Origin: Microbacteriaceae bacterium
GTDB lineage: Bacteria > Actinomycetota > Actinomycetes > Actinomycetales > Microbacteriaceae
DNA length: 64,000 bases
Assembly: GCA_004297935.1 (NCBI GenBank)
Contig: SCRE01000017.1
Coordinates: 1 to 64,000, forward strand
Direction of reading: 5' to 3'
In this document: positions 14,158-22,184 of the stretch, in pieces
How the letters are laid out: every line of letters starts with the position of its first letter
Numbering within the stretch: the stretch's first letter is position 1
Notes under the pieces: generated by a model
What the model saw: the letters and a program-made list of their open reading frames with translations, nothing else
Told to the model about the DNA's origin: nothing
The model's database searches: none
Position numbers and translations under genes: made by a program

Positions 14158-15321
14158 ATGAACATACTTGGAGCCCTCGGGGATGCGCTGGCGATGGCCG
14201 GTGCGATGGGTTGGCAGATCTTGTGGCCGCTGATTCTGGGCTTCACGCTGTCCGGTGTGATCCAGGCGGTTGTGCGCAAAGAGAAGATCACCCGACTGAT
14301 GAGCGACGATTCGCCGAAATCGATCAGCGTTGCCTCCCTCTTCGGTGCCGCCTCGTCCTCGTGTTCCTATGCTGCTGTCGCGTTGGCCCGGGCCCTTTTT
14401 CGAAAGGGAGCGAACTTCACCGCGGCGATGGCATTCGAGATCGCTTCGACCAATCTGGTTCTTGAACTCGGTCTGGTGCTCGCGTTTGTGATGGGCTGGC
14501 AGTTCACGCTGGCCGAGTTCGTCGGCGGTCCGATCATGATCGTTCTCGTCGCGCTCGGCTTCCGGGTCTGGATGCGCGGCCGCATCATCGAGGCGGCACG
14601 GGCGCAAGCAGATAAAGGCGTCGCCGGGTCAATGGAAGGCCACGCGGGCATGGACATGTCCGTGCAAAGCGATGCCGGTTTCTGGCGACGGCTGCTCTCC
14701 CGCGACGGCGTGACCGCCGTTTCACGCTACTTCGTGATGGACTGGGCGGCCGTTCTGCGCGACATCGTGATCGGACTCCTGATCGCCGGCGCCTTCGCCG
14801 CCTGGGTGCCCCAGGAATGGTTGCAATCCATCTTCTTCACCCATGATCCGGTCGCGGCATTCATCCTCGGACCGATCATCGGGCCGCTCATCGCTGTGAT
14901 CAGCTTCGTCTGCTCGGTCGGCAACGTTCCTCTGGCTGCGGTGCTCTGGAACGGCGGCATCAGTTTCGGCGGGGTTGTCAGCTTCCTCTTCGCAGACCTG
15001 ATCATCCTCCCGATCATCCTCATCTACAGGAAGTACTACGGGTGGAAGCCGGCCCTGCGCATCACGGCGATCTTCTACGTGGCGATGGTCCTCGCCGGGT
15101 ACGCCGTGGAACTCCTCTTCACCCCGCTGGGCCTCGTGCCCGAGGACCGAAACCTTGCAATCGGCCAGGGCGGGATCAGCTGGAATTACACGACATGGCT
15201 GAACATCGTGTTCATCGCTCTCGCCGGGTTTCTTCTGGTCGTCTTCTTCCGCACCGGAAGCGGCCCTATGCTGCGCATGATGGGTGGACGTCCCGATAAC
15301 GTCGACATGTCCAAACCTTGA
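14158..15321 (+). CDS. DUF318 permease, ArsP-like
   Basis: GGAGGAG at 14148-14154 selects ATG 14158, giving 387 residues. The first half has WQILWPLILGFTLSGVIQAVV and the family signature GAASSSCSYAAVALARALFRKGANF, with the conserved Cys and Ser. A central cytoplasmic loop is Met/His-rich (MEGHAGMDMSVQ). The second half repeats the fold with CSVGNVPLAAVLWNGGISFGG. ArsP-type members export trivalent organoarsenicals; other DUF318 proteins are uncharacterised. Control by a CmtR-like protein with a Met/His loop would also fit another soft metal, so the substrate is open. Confidence 0.82.
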   Translation: MNILGALGDALAMAGAMGWQILWPLILGFTLSGVIQAVVRKEKITRLMSDDSPKSISVASLFGAASSSCSYAAVALARALFRKGANFTAAMAFEIASTNLVLELGLVLAFVMGWQFTLAEFVGGPIMIVLVALGFRVWMRGRIIEAARAQADKGVAGSMEGHAGMDMSVQSDAGFWRRLLSRDGVTAVSRYFVMDWAAVLRDIVIGLLIAGAFAAWVPQEWLQSIFFTHDPVAAFILGPIIGPLIAVISFVCSVGNVPLAAVLWNGGISFGGVVSFLFADLIILPIILIYRKYYGWKPALRITAIFYVAMVLAGYAVELLFTPLGLVPEDRNLAIGQGGISWNYTTWLNIVFIALAGFLLVVFFRTGSGPMLRMMGGRPDNVDMSKP

Positions 15322-15406
15322 AGACCCACCGCCCCGGGCGGTGACCTGCAGGGCCGACCGGCTGTTTATCCGCGTATCGTTGCCCTCGAGTTGAGTCGAG
15401 GGCAGC

Positions 15407-15922
15407 GTGGTCCATTTTGAACCGTTCTTAGGTCTAGATGTCGCCTCGACGACTGCGGTCTTCTTGAGCATCCTGACTGTGCATGTGGCGGCGGCGCTGG
15501 TCGCGATCGTTACTGGGATTGCTGCGATGCTTACCCATAAAGGTCCAGGACGGCATCCGCGTGTTGGGCGCTGGTACCTCGGGGCCCTTCTGGTGGTCTT
15601 TGCGACCGCCTGCGTCCTCGCCGGATTCCGCTGGCCAACGGATCTACCGCTGGTTCTTGTCGGCGGTATCGGGGTGGCGGCAGCCCTCTACGGGTTCGTC
15701 TTCCGTCAGCTTCATCGGCCCGGTGATGTCCCGCACATCGTGGCAATGGGGGTCTCGTACATCGCCATGCTGACCGCTTTCTACGTCGACAACGGTCCCC
15801 ACCTGCCGGTCTGGCAGCTGCTACCCGCCTGGACCTTCTGGGTGCTGCCCAGTGTGGTCGGCGTGCCTCTTGTGATTCGCGCAGCGCTGAGACGAAAGCG
15901 GTCGACGACGGCTCCCGTCTAG
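15407..15922 (+). CDS. Five-helix membrane protein, DUF2306-like
   Basis: The 171-residue protein (GTG start) has about five hydrophobic segments: TTAVFLSILTVHVAAALVAIV at about 15-35, YLGALLVVFATACVLA, LVLVGGIGVAAALYGF, MGVSYIAMLTAFYVD, and AWTFWVLPSVVGVPLVI. A GPGRHPRVGRWY loop after TM1 and conserved His positions (HVAA, HKGPGRH) resemble DUF2306 proteins. It lies 85 bp after the permease in the same direction; a role in metal resistance is not evident. Confidence 0.65.
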   Translation: MVHFEPFLGLDVASTTAVFLSILTVHVAAALVAIVTGIAAMLTHKGPGRHPRVGRWYLGALLVVFATACVLAGFRWPTDLPLVLVGGIGVAAALYGFVFRQLHRPGDVPHIVAMGVSYIAMLTAFYVDNGPHLPVWQLLPAWTFWVLPSVVGVPLVIRAALRRKRSTTAPV

Positions 15923-16893
15923 ACAGATAGGGCGGCGGAAGTATCTGCCCCGACGTGCGTTCCGAGTCCATGTGCTGCGAGGTAGTGCTCGGCGTCGAGG
16001 GCGGCGGAGCAACCGGTTCCGGCAGCGGTGATGGCTTGCCGGTAGCGTCGGTCGACCAGGTCGCCGCAGGCGAAGACGCCGGGCAGGTTCGTCTCTGTGG
16101 TGGGGTGATTGACCTTCACGTAGCCGTCCGGGTCGAGATCGACCTGCCCAGCGACGAGTGCACTGCGTGGGTCGTGGCCGATGGCGATGAACAACCCGGT
16201 CGCGTCGAGGGCGTCGGTCTCGCCGGTGATGGTGTCGCGGAGGCTGAGGCGGTTCAGTTTGTCGTCGCCGTGGGCTTCGACGATCTGAGTGTTCCACCGC
16301 ATCTTAATCTTCGGGTTCGCGATTGCACGGTCCTGCATGATCTTGGAGGCCCGCAGCTGGTCGCGACGGTGGATAAGCGTCACCGAGTCCGCGAACCGGG
16401 TGAGGAACATGGCTTCTTCAACGGCGGAGTCTCCGCCGCCGGCGACGGCGATGTTCTGGTTGCGGAAGAATGCCCCGTCGCACACGGCACACCACGAGAC
16501 CCCGTAGCCGGAAAGTCGCTCTTCGCCGTCGACGCCGAGTTTTCGGTAGGCGGAGCCCATAGCAAGGACGACGGCGTGCGCTTGATAGACGGTGCCACTG
16601 CCGGTGGTGATGGTCTTGACGGCGCCGGTGAGGTCGAGGGCGGTGGCGTCGTCGTAGACGAGGCGGGCCCCGAATTTCTCGGCCTGCTGGCGCAGCTTGT
16701 CCATCAGGTCAGGGCCCTGGATACCGTCGACGAAACCGGGGAAGTTCTCCACCTCGGTGGTGTTGACCAGGGCTCCGCCGATCTCGACGGAACTGGTCAG
16801 CACGATCGGTGCGAGACCAGCGCGGGCGAGGTAGTTGGCTGCGGTATACCCGGCGGGGCCGGAGCCGATGACGACGACGTTCTCGATGCTCAT
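15919..16893 (-). CDS. trxB: Thioredoxin reductase
   Basis: ATG 16893 overlaps the stop of the arsC-type gene (ATGA) and gives 324 residues. FAD-binding GSGPAGYTAANYLARAG at about 10-26, the redox centre WCAVCDGAFFRNQ (CAVC) at about 135-138, NADP-binding GGGDSAVEEAMFL and FAVIGHDP-like FIAIGHDP, and the closing GVFACGDLVDRRYRQAITAAGTGCSAA are all present. It reduces thioredoxin with NADPH. Placed in an operon with two ArsC proteins, it would recycle the electron donor for arsenate reduction. Confidence 0.93.
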   Translation of the reverse strand: MSIENVVVIGSGPAGYTAANYLARAGLAPIVLTSSVEIGGALVNTTEVENFPGFVDGIQGPDLMDKLRQQAEKFGARLVYDDATALDLTGAVKTITTGSGTVYQAHAVVLAMGSAYRKLGVDGEERLSGYGVSWCAVCDGAFFRNQNIAVAGGGDSAVEEAMFLTRFADSVTLIHRRDQLRASKIMQDRAIANPKIKMRWNTQIVEAHGDDKLNRLSLRDTITGETDALDATGLFIAIGHDPRSALVAGQVDLDPDGYVKVNHPTTETNLPGVFACGDLVDRRYRQAITAAGTGCSAALDAEHYLAAHGLGTHVGADTSAALSV

Positions 16894-17552
16894 GCGGGGG
16901 CTGCTTCCAGACTGGTCAGGAGCGCGCGGACGTGCTCGGTGATGGTGTCGCGGATCTGCCGCACCTGATCGATCGGCAGCTCGGCGGGGTCGATGAGTTC
17001 CCAGTCCTGGTAGCGCTTGCCCGGGTAGATCGGGCAAGCGTCGCCGCAGCCCATCGTCACCACGACGTCGGCGGCTTGGACCACGTCGTCAGTGAGAGGC
17101 TTGGGGAACTCGCGGCTGAGGTCCAACCCGATCTCACTCATGGCCTCGACCACAGCAGGGTTGAGCTGGTCCGCGGGAGCGGAGCCGGCAGACCGGACGT
17201 GGACGCGGCCGCCAGAGAGGTGCTCGGTGAGCACGGCGGCCATCTGGGAGCGGCCGGCGTTCTGCTCGCACACGAACAGCACCTCCGGCACACCGACTCC
17301 GAGCGCTCCCTTGGCTTGGGCGAGCGCGGTGAGGCGTTCGGTGGCGAAGTGGATGGTGCGGGTGGCCAGGTGCGCTTTCACGGTCGCGGTGCGCAGGAGT
17401 GCCGTGTAGGACTCGAGCACGTAGCGCTCCACCGTCTCCTGGTTGAAGATGCCGGTGAACTTCTCGGTGAGCTCATCCGCCAGACGCCGCAGGTACTCCT
17501 CTGGGTAGCTGAGCCCGGGGAGGCCGCGCCGATTGTCCACGTCGAGGGTCAT
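16890..17552 (-). CDS. arsC: Arsenate reductase with N-terminal helical domain
   Basis: This 220-residue protein has an N-terminal three-helix domain (EYLRRLADELTEKF, GIFNQETVERYVLESYTALL). A low-molecular-weight phosphatase fold follows from about residue 90: FVCEQNAGRSQMAA contains the P-loop C-x5-R, GCGDACPIYPGKRYQDWEL carries two further Cys and the general-acid region. It reduces As(V) to As(III) using thioredoxin or mycothiol. The helical domain is homologous to the linker of the ArsR-ArsC fusion at 18059-18949. It lies 3 bp after the standalone arsC in the same operon and overlaps trxB. Confidence 0.9.
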   Translation of the reverse strand: MTLDVDNRRGLPGLSYPEEYLRRLADELTEKFTGIFNQETVERYVLESYTALLRTATVKAHLATRTIHFATERLTALAQAKGALGVGVPEVLFVCEQNAGRSQMAAVLTEHLSGGRVHVRSAGSAPADQLNPAVVEAMSEIGLDLSREFPKPLTDDVVQAADVVVTMGCGDACPIYPGKRYQDWELIDPAELPIDQVRQIRDTITEHVRALLTSLEAAPA

Positions 17553-17555
17553 GGT

Positions 17556-17966
17556 TCAGACCTTGGCGGGAAGGATCTCAGCGAGCAGGTTCTGCACGCG
17601 TTGTTTGATCTCGTCACGGATGAGGCGCACCTCATCGACGGGACGGCCGGCCGGGTCGGTGAGCTCCCAGTCCTCGTAGCGCTTGCCGGGGAAGATCGGG
17701 CAGGTGTCGCCGCAGCCCATCGTGATCACCACATCAGACTCCTTCACGGCGTCGGTGGTGAGGATCTTGGGCACCTCGTTGGCGATGTCGATGCCCTCTT
17801 CGGCCATGACCTGGATGGCGATCGGGTTGATCTGGTCCTTCGGCTCGGAGCCGGCGGAGAGCACATCGACCGCTCCCCCGGACAGCTCCTTCATGAAGCC
17901 AGCGGCCATCTGGGAGCGGCCGGCGTTGTGGATACAGACGAACAGGACGGTGGGCTTGTCGGACAT
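17556..17966 (-). CDS. arsC: Standalone arsenate reductase
   Basis: The 136-residue protein is a bare low-molecular-weight phosphatase-type ArsC: FVCIHNAGRSQMAAGFMKEL (C-x5-R loop), SAGSEPKDQINP, and GCGDTCPIFPGKRYEDWELTDP with the resolving Cys pair. ATG 17966 lies 32 bp from an ArsR operator at 17998-18015, so it heads the minus-strand operon arsC, arsC, trxB. The substrate is arsenate, reduced in the cytoplasm. Confidence 0.93.
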   Translation of the reverse strand: MSDKPTVLFVCIHNAGRSQMAAGFMKELSGGAVDVLSAGSEPKDQINPIAIQVMAEEGIDIANEVPKILTTDAVKESDVVITMGCGDTCPIFPGKRYEDWELTDPAGRPVDEVRLIRDEIKQRVQNLLAEILPAKV

Positions 17967-17997
17967 GTGTTCCTCGCTTTCGTGGGTCTACGAAAAG

Positions 17998-18015
17998 CAT
18001 AGACGCGCATCTATG
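17998..18015. promoter_or_regulatory. ArsR operator upstream of the arsC-arsC-trxB operon
   Basis: CATAGA-CGCGCA-TCTATG is a perfect 6+6 inverted repeat. The same arms occur at 18947-18964, so one regulator should bind both; the ArsR-ArsC fusion between them is the obvious candidate. Confidence 0.85.
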
Positions 18016-18058
18016 GTTAGGGGAACGGCGGGCCGGGAAAGTTCAGCCCGCGTTCACA

Positions 18059-18949
18059 TCAGAGGGTGTCGAGGAGTTCCCGGACGCGGGCTTCGATGTC
18101 GTCGCGGATCTCCCGCACGCGGGCGAGCGGGAGCCCGGCCGGGTCGTCCAGCTCCCAGTCGAGGTAGCGACGGCCGGGATAGATGGGGCAGGCGTCGCCG
18201 CAGCCCATCGTGATCACCACATCCGCAGCACGCACAACCTCATCGGTCAGAGGCTTCGGGTACTCCCCTGCCAGGGAGACGCCGATCTCGTCCAGCGCGG
18301 TCACGACCGTAGGCCGCACCGCGTCCGCCGGTTCTGACCCGGCGGTGCGCACGCGTACCCGGTCACCGGCCAGGTGCTTGAGGATTGCCGCGGCGATCTG
18401 GGAGCGGCCGGCGTTCTGCACGCACACGAACAGGACCTCCGGCGTCTCGGTGGAGTCGCCCTGCTCGCGTGCGAGCGCGTCGAGGCGGTCGGCCGCGAAT
18501 CGTGAGGTCAGCGAGGTCAGTTGACGGGTGATGTGGGCGTCGTCTGCGAGCAGCTGGTGGCTCTCGCGGACGTAGCGGTCGACTGTTTCGGGGGCGAAGA
18601 TGCCGGAGAAGCGGGCGCTGAGGTCGGTGCTGATCCGATCCAGCACGTCGGCGGACTGCGCCGCCGCCGGCTCTCCCACCAGTTCCGTCACTCGGTCGAT
18701 CTGGTCAGGGTGGATGGAATACCAGACCTGTCGCCCCTCGGGCTCCCGCCGCACCAGGCCGTCATCGTGCAGCACCTTCAGGTGGTGGGAGACGGTCGGC
18801 TGCCGTAACCCCAGGACCTCGGCCAGGCGGGTGACCGAGACTCGCCCGTCGGTGCTGTCCAGCATGAGGGAGAGGATGCGGGCGCGCGTGGGATCGCTGA
18901 TCCGCTTCAGGCTCCGCAGCGATTCGCTGCCCGGTGGCACAGCACCCAT
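18059..18949 (-). CDS. ArsR-ArsC fusion: repressor joined to arsenate reductase
   Basis: From ATG 18949 the protein has 296 residues. Residues 10-90 are an ArsR HTH (SDPTRARILSLML, RLAEVLGLRQPTVSHHLKVLHDDGLV, EGRQVWYSI). The helical linker is at about 95-165 (DLSARFSGIFAPETVDRYVRESHQLL). The ArsC domain follows from about 170 (FVCVQNAGRSQIAA, GCGDACPIYPGRRYLDWEL). It presumably senses arsenic and reduces arsenate in one chain. The regulator half lacks the Cys-x-Cys pair of classical arsenite sensors, so the signal may come through the ArsC domain; this is inference. Its start codon lies inside the operator at 18947. Confidence 0.9.
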   Translation of the reverse strand: MGAVPPGSESLRSLKRISDPTRARILSLMLDSTDGRVSVTRLAEVLGLRQPTVSHHLKVLHDDGLVRREPEGRQVWYSIHPDQIDRVTELVGEPAAAQSADVLDRISTDLSARFSGIFAPETVDRYVRESHQLLADDAHITRQLTSLTSRFAADRLDALAREQGDSTETPEVLFVCVQNAGRSQIAAAILKHLAGDRVRVRTAGSEPADAVRPTVVTALDEIGVSLAGEYPKPLTDEVVRAADVVITMGCGDACPIYPGRRYLDWELDDPAGLPLARVREIRDDIEARVRELLDTL

Positions 18950-18964
18950 AGATGCAAGTCTATG
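18947..18964. promoter_or_regulatory. ArsR operator overlapping the start codon of the fusion gene
   Basis: CATAGA-TGCAAG-TCTATG, same arms as 17998-18015. The first three bases are the reverse complement of the ATG of the ArsR-ArsC fusion, so bound repressor covers the start codon. No ribosome site fits upstream, which suggests a leaderless or near-leaderless message. Confidence 0.85.
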
Positions 18965-18984
18965 TGGCGCTAGGTCCGGTTCGG

Positions 18985-20301
18985 CTAGGAGCAGCACGAT
19001 CCGCCGACCGCCGCTGGACCGGTCGAGCACACGCCCGTCGCTGGGAGTACCAGCTCGACGTTGCTCGCGGCAGCGACGTCGCCGGCGATCCATGCAGTGA
19101 TCGATCGCACCTGCTCGTACCCGGTGGCGAGGAGGAAGGTCGGGGCGCGGCCGTAGGACTTCATCCCCGCGAGGAAGAAGTTCGGCTCTGGCTGCTGCAG
19201 CTCGGCGAAGCCGTGCGGGGCGACGGTTCCGCAGCTGTGCACATTCGGGTCGATCAGTGGCGCGAGACGCTTAGGTGCTTCCACGATCTCGTCCAGCTCC
19301 AGCCGGACCTCGCGCAGCATGTCGAGGTTCGGGCGGAACCCGGTCGCGTTCACCACGACGTCGGTTTCGTGCTCGACCAGCTCCCCTGCTCGGTGGCCGA
19401 TCAGGCGTACGCCGTCGCCCGCGGGTGCGAGGCGGACGATTTCGAACCGGTCCAACTGCTCGATGACGCCTGCGGCAACCAGGCGCTCGACCCGGGAGCC
19501 GATGGCGGCACGCGCAGCCAGCTCGTCATCCGGGGAGGTCGAGACGCGAACGGCACTGGCGTTGCGGATCAACCAGGTGATCCGGGTGCCCGGCTCCTCG
19601 CGAGCCAGAGCGGCAAGATTCAGGAGGGTGTTCGCGGCCGAGTGGCCCGCGCCCACGACGGTGGTGTGCCTCCCGGCGAACCGGGCCCGGTCGCGGCCGA
19701 GCACGTCCGGCAGCGCGTGCGTCACCCGGTCTGCGACCTCGGGAAGGCCGAGCGGTTCGAGCCCGGTGGAGGCAAGGCTGTTCGGGCTCAGATACGTGCC
19801 GGAGGCATCGATCACCGCTCGTGCGGTTACTTCCTCCACACCGGACTCGCTGCTCAACCGGAGTAAGAAAGGTGTGTCCGCACGGTTGGCGGTGCGGGTG
19901 CGGTCCATCCCCTCCCGACTGACCGCCATGACCGTGAGACCCGTGCGGATGTGGGAGGCGATCGCCGGCAGTTCCGCGAGCGGCCGCAGGTAGCTCTGGA
20001 TCAGGTCCGCGCCGGTGGGCAGCTTCTTCGGATCCGGTGCGCTCCAATCGGCGGCCTCCAAGAGCCGGCGGGAGGCCGGGTCGATGGCGTGCTGCCACGG
20101 CGAGAAGAACCGGATGTGCGCCCACTGGTCGACACTGCTGGCGACGCTCTGCCCTGCTTCGTAGATGACGAAGTCGATGTCGCGTTCCACCAGGTTTGCG
20201 GCCGCGGCCAGGCCGATCGGCCCTGCGCCGATGATCGCGACGGGCAGCCCGTCGAGGCGGCTGCTGCGAACCACGGGGGTGGTCAGGTCGATGAGAGTCA
20301 T
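18985..20301 (-). CDS. ArsO-like flavin-binding monooxygenase
   Basis: The 438-residue protein has an FAD site PVAIIGAGPIGLAAAANLVERD at about 20-41 and an internal NADPH-binding VVGAGHSAANTLLNLAAL at about 215-232. NATGFRPNLDML resembles the C-terminal motif of flavin monooxygenases. The tail is Cys-rich (GVCSTG, GGSCCS). Proteins of this type are a regular part of actinobacterial ars clusters (ArsO), but their reaction is not settled. It is upstream of and co-directional with the ArsR-ArsC fusion, with the operator at 18947 between them, and divergent from arsR at 20388. Confidence 0.85.
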   Translation of the reverse strand: MTLIDLTTPVVRSSRLDGLPVAIIGAGPIGLAAAANLVERDIDFVIYEAGQSVASSVDQWAHIRFFSPWQHAIDPASRRLLEAADWSAPDPKKLPTGADLIQSYLRPLAELPAIASHIRTGLTVMAVSREGMDRTRTANRADTPFLLRLSSESGVEEVTARAVIDASGTYLSPNSLASTGLEPLGLPEVADRVTHALPDVLGRDRARFAGRHTTVVGAGHSAANTLLNLAALAREEPGTRITWLIRNASAVRVSTSPDDELAARAAIGSRVERLVAAGVIEQLDRFEIVRLAPAGDGVRLIGHRAGELVEHETDVVVNATGFRPNLDMLREVRLELDEIVEAPKRLAPLIDPNVHSCGTVAPHGFAELQQPEPNFFLAGMKSYGRAPTFLLATGYEQVRSITAWIAGDVAAASNVELVLPATGVCSTGPAAVGGSCCS

Positions 20302-20315
20302 GCTTCCTCCGGTGC

Positions 20316-20369
20316 ATCGAAGTTTGTCGATATGGCGAGTGTGGTCGATCTATCGAAGGTTGTCAATAT
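20316..20369. promoter_or_regulatory. Two tandem ArsR operators in the divergent arsO/arsR gap
   Basis: ATCGAAGTTTGTCGATAT (20316-20333) and ATCGAAGGTTGTCAATAT (20352-20369) start exactly 36 bp apart. Each has inverted arms (ATCGA/TCGAT; the second has one change). They differ from the CATAGA/TCTATG sites, so the island has two separate ArsR circuits. The second copy overlaps the likely -10 of arsR. Confidence 0.8.
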
Positions 20370-20387
20370 TCGGTTAGAGTGACCTTC

Positions 20388-20738
20388 ATGACGACGATCG
20401 AACTGCTCCCGGTGTCTGTGGCGGGTTCCTGCTGCACTCCGCTGACGCGGGAGACGTTGAGCGTGGAGGATGCCGAGTCGATGGCCGTCGCGTTCAAAGC
20501 CCTCTCCGACCCCACCCGGCTGCGGCTGATCTCAATCGTCTCTGCCTCCGAGGGCCAGGAGGCGTGCGTGTGCGACCTCACCGACCCCATCGGACTCAGT
20601 CAGCCCACCGTGTCGCATCACCTGAAGATCCTGATGGACGCGGGCTACCTGACCCGCTCGAAGCGGGGAACGTGGGCGTACTACAAGCTCGTGCCCGGGG
20701 CGCTCGACCGCATGTCGCAGCTGCTGGCCACCGCGTGA
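20388..20738 (+). CDS. arsR: ArsR arsenite-responsive repressor
   Basis: ATG 20388 gives 116 residues. The winged HTH is clear: FKALSDPTRLRLISIVSA, LSQPTVSHHLKILMDAGYL, KRGTWAYYKL. Cys occur at SCCTPL near the N-terminus and at EACVCDLTDP beside the HTH; this N-terminal CC plus CVC layout is that of actinobacterial ArsR sensors of the CgArsR type, which bind As(III). It heads an operon with the aquaporin and ArsN genes, with tandem operators just upstream. Confidence 0.93.
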   Translation: MTTIELLPVSVAGSCCTPLTRETLSVEDAESMAVAFKALSDPTRLRLISIVSASEGQEACVCDLTDPIGLSQPTVSHHLKILMDAGYLTRSKRGTWAYYKLVPGALDRMSQLLATA

Positions 20739-21439
20739 GCGCCATCCGCCGCGTCGCCGGCGAGTTCGTCGGCAGCGCCCTGCTCACCACCCTCGTCGTC
20801 GGCTCCGGCATCGCCGCCCAACAGCTCTCCCCCACCGATACCGGGCTCCAGCTGCTCGAGAACGCGTTCGCGACGGCCCTCGGACTCACAGTGCTGATCC
20901 TGGTCTTCGCCACCGTCAGCGGTGCCCACTTCAATCCGATCGTCTCCGCCGTCGACGCCTCCCTCGGCTACCGCCGCTGGGACGACGTCGCCCGCTACAT
21001 CCCCGCCCAAATCGTCGGCTGCATCGCCGGAGCCATCCTCGCCAACCTGATGTTCGCAAAGCCCGCCGTCCAGTGGAGCACCACCGACCGGCTCACCCCG
21101 GCGCACTTCCTGGCCGAGATCGTCGCCACGGCGGGCCTGGTGCTCGTGATCTTCGCCCTCGCGCGCACCGGGCGGGCGCACCTGGCCGCCCCGGCTGTTG
21201 GCGCCTACATCGGCGCCGCCTACTTCTTCACCAGCTCTGCCAGCTTCGCCAACCCCGCGATCACCGTCGGCCGGATGTTCACCGACACCTTCGCGGGCAT
21301 CGCGCCCAGCTCTTCCCTCGGATACATCGCCGCACAGATCCTCGGCGGTGCCATTGGGCTCGTCGCCGTTCGGGCGTTCTTCCCCACCCTGCGGGTGGCA
21401 AGCGCGGAAGGCCGGCTCACCGTCTCCCAGGAGGCATGA
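20735..21439 (+). CDS. MIP/aquaporin channel in the ars operon
   Basis: GTG 20735 overlaps the arsR stop (GTGA). The 234-residue protein has six hydrophobic segments and the two pore motifs: GAHFNPIVS (NPI in place of NPA) at about 66-74 and SFANPAITVGRMF (NPA) at about 176-188. Aquaglyceroporin relatives in ars operons let As(III) leave the cell down its gradient. No Acr3 or ArsB occurs in this cluster, so this channel is probably the arsenite exit. The NPI variant in the first motif is common in this subfamily. Confidence 0.9.
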   Translation: MSAIRRVAGEFVGSALLTTLVVGSGIAAQQLSPTDTGLQLLENAFATALGLTVLILVFATVSGAHFNPIVSAVDASLGYRRWDDVARYIPAQIVGCIAGAILANLMFAKPAVQWSTTDRLTPAHFLAEIVATAGLVLVIFALARTGRAHLAAPAVGAYIGAAYFFTSSASFANPAITVGRMFTDTFAGIAPSSSLGYIAAQILGGAIGLVAVRAFFPTLRVASAEGRLTVSQEA

Positions 21440-21957
21440 TGAGCAACACCGACCGCGTGACCGTCTCGTTCCGGCCTCTTCAACCCTCGGACTGGCCAGC
21501 TGTCGAGCGGATCTATCGCGAGGACATCGCCACAGGCAACGCGACATTCGAAGCGACCCCTCCCGCGTGGGAAGAGTTCGACGCCGGGAAACTCACGATC
21601 GCCCGCCTCGTCGCCGTCGACGAGGCGGACAAGGTCCTCGGGTGGGCGGCTGTCTCTCCCGCATCTGCGCGAGACGTGTACCGCGGAGTTGTCGAGCACT
21701 CCGTCTACGTCGCCGCCGCAGCCCAAGGCAGAGGGGTCGGCCGTGCGCTGCTGGCAGCGCTGATCGACGCATGCGACGCAGCCGACATCTGGACCGTTCA
21801 ATCCAGCATCTTCCCCGAGAACGCCAAGAGCCTCGCCCTGCACGATCGCGCCGGCTTCCGCCGCATCGGCACACGAGAGCGAGTGGCCTTCATGACCTAC
21901 GGACCCTGGGCCGGCCAGTGGAGAGACACCGTGCTGGTAGAGCGTCGCCGGCCTTAG
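21439..21957 (+). CDS. arsN: GNAT acetyltransferase ArsN
   Basis: AGGAGG at 21429-21434 favours the second ATG of ATGATG (21439). The product is about 172 residues with the GNAT acetyl-CoA site VAAAAQGRGVGRALLAALIDACD and the ArsN-type blocks FRPLQPSDWPAVERIYREDIATGNATFE and SSIFPENAKSLALHDRAGFRRIGTRER. ArsN1 acetylates the amino group of the arsenic-containing glutamate analogue arsinothricin, or acts like Pat phosphinothricin acetyltransferases, to which it is close. It ends the arsR-aqp-arsN operon and marks the edge of the metal island. Confidence 0.85.
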   Translation: MSNTDRVTVSFRPLQPSDWPAVERIYREDIATGNATFEATPPAWEEFDAGKLTIARLVAVDEADKVLGWAAVSPASARDVYRGVVEHSVYVAAAAQGRGVGRALLAALIDACDAADIWTVQSSIFPENAKSLALHDRAGFRRIGTRERVAFMTYGPWAGQWRDTVLVERRRP

Positions 21958-22146
21958 TCGTTGGTCGGCGGTCCGTTCCTGACAGCAGCGTTCGTGCTGC
22001 TTGTCGTGCCTCTTCTCTTCGTACGCCTCGGCGGAGGCGGGTGTCTGTATGTCATCGGCGAGGATGCGATTTGACCATGCCCAGTAGGCAGCATCTTCTT
22101 CGGCGGTAACCGTCGTCCTCCCGTTATCATCTCCGCGCTTGTCCAC
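21958..22146 (-). pseudogene. Plasmid gene fragment cut at the edge of the metal island
   Basis: A GTG at 22146 follows GGAGGACC and opens a frame that reads TVTAEEDAAYWAWSNRILAD and EAYEEKRHDKQHERCC before running, without its own stop, into the antisense of arsN. The composition of the first about 60 residues looks coding. The rest is nonsense relative to arsN. It continues the direction and spacing of the minus-strand transfer operon (next gene ends 22185). I read it as the 5' end of a former operon gene truncated by acquisition of the island. Confidence 0.5.
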
Positions 22147-22184
22147 CGGTGGTCCTCCAACTCTTCGAATCAGAACAGAGGAGC

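Noticed and set aside
20564-20734. Upstream extension of the aquaporin frame
   Set aside because: The first 57 codons lie inside arsR in another frame and are Arg/His-rich; GTG 20735 overlapping the arsR stop starts directly at the first membrane helix.
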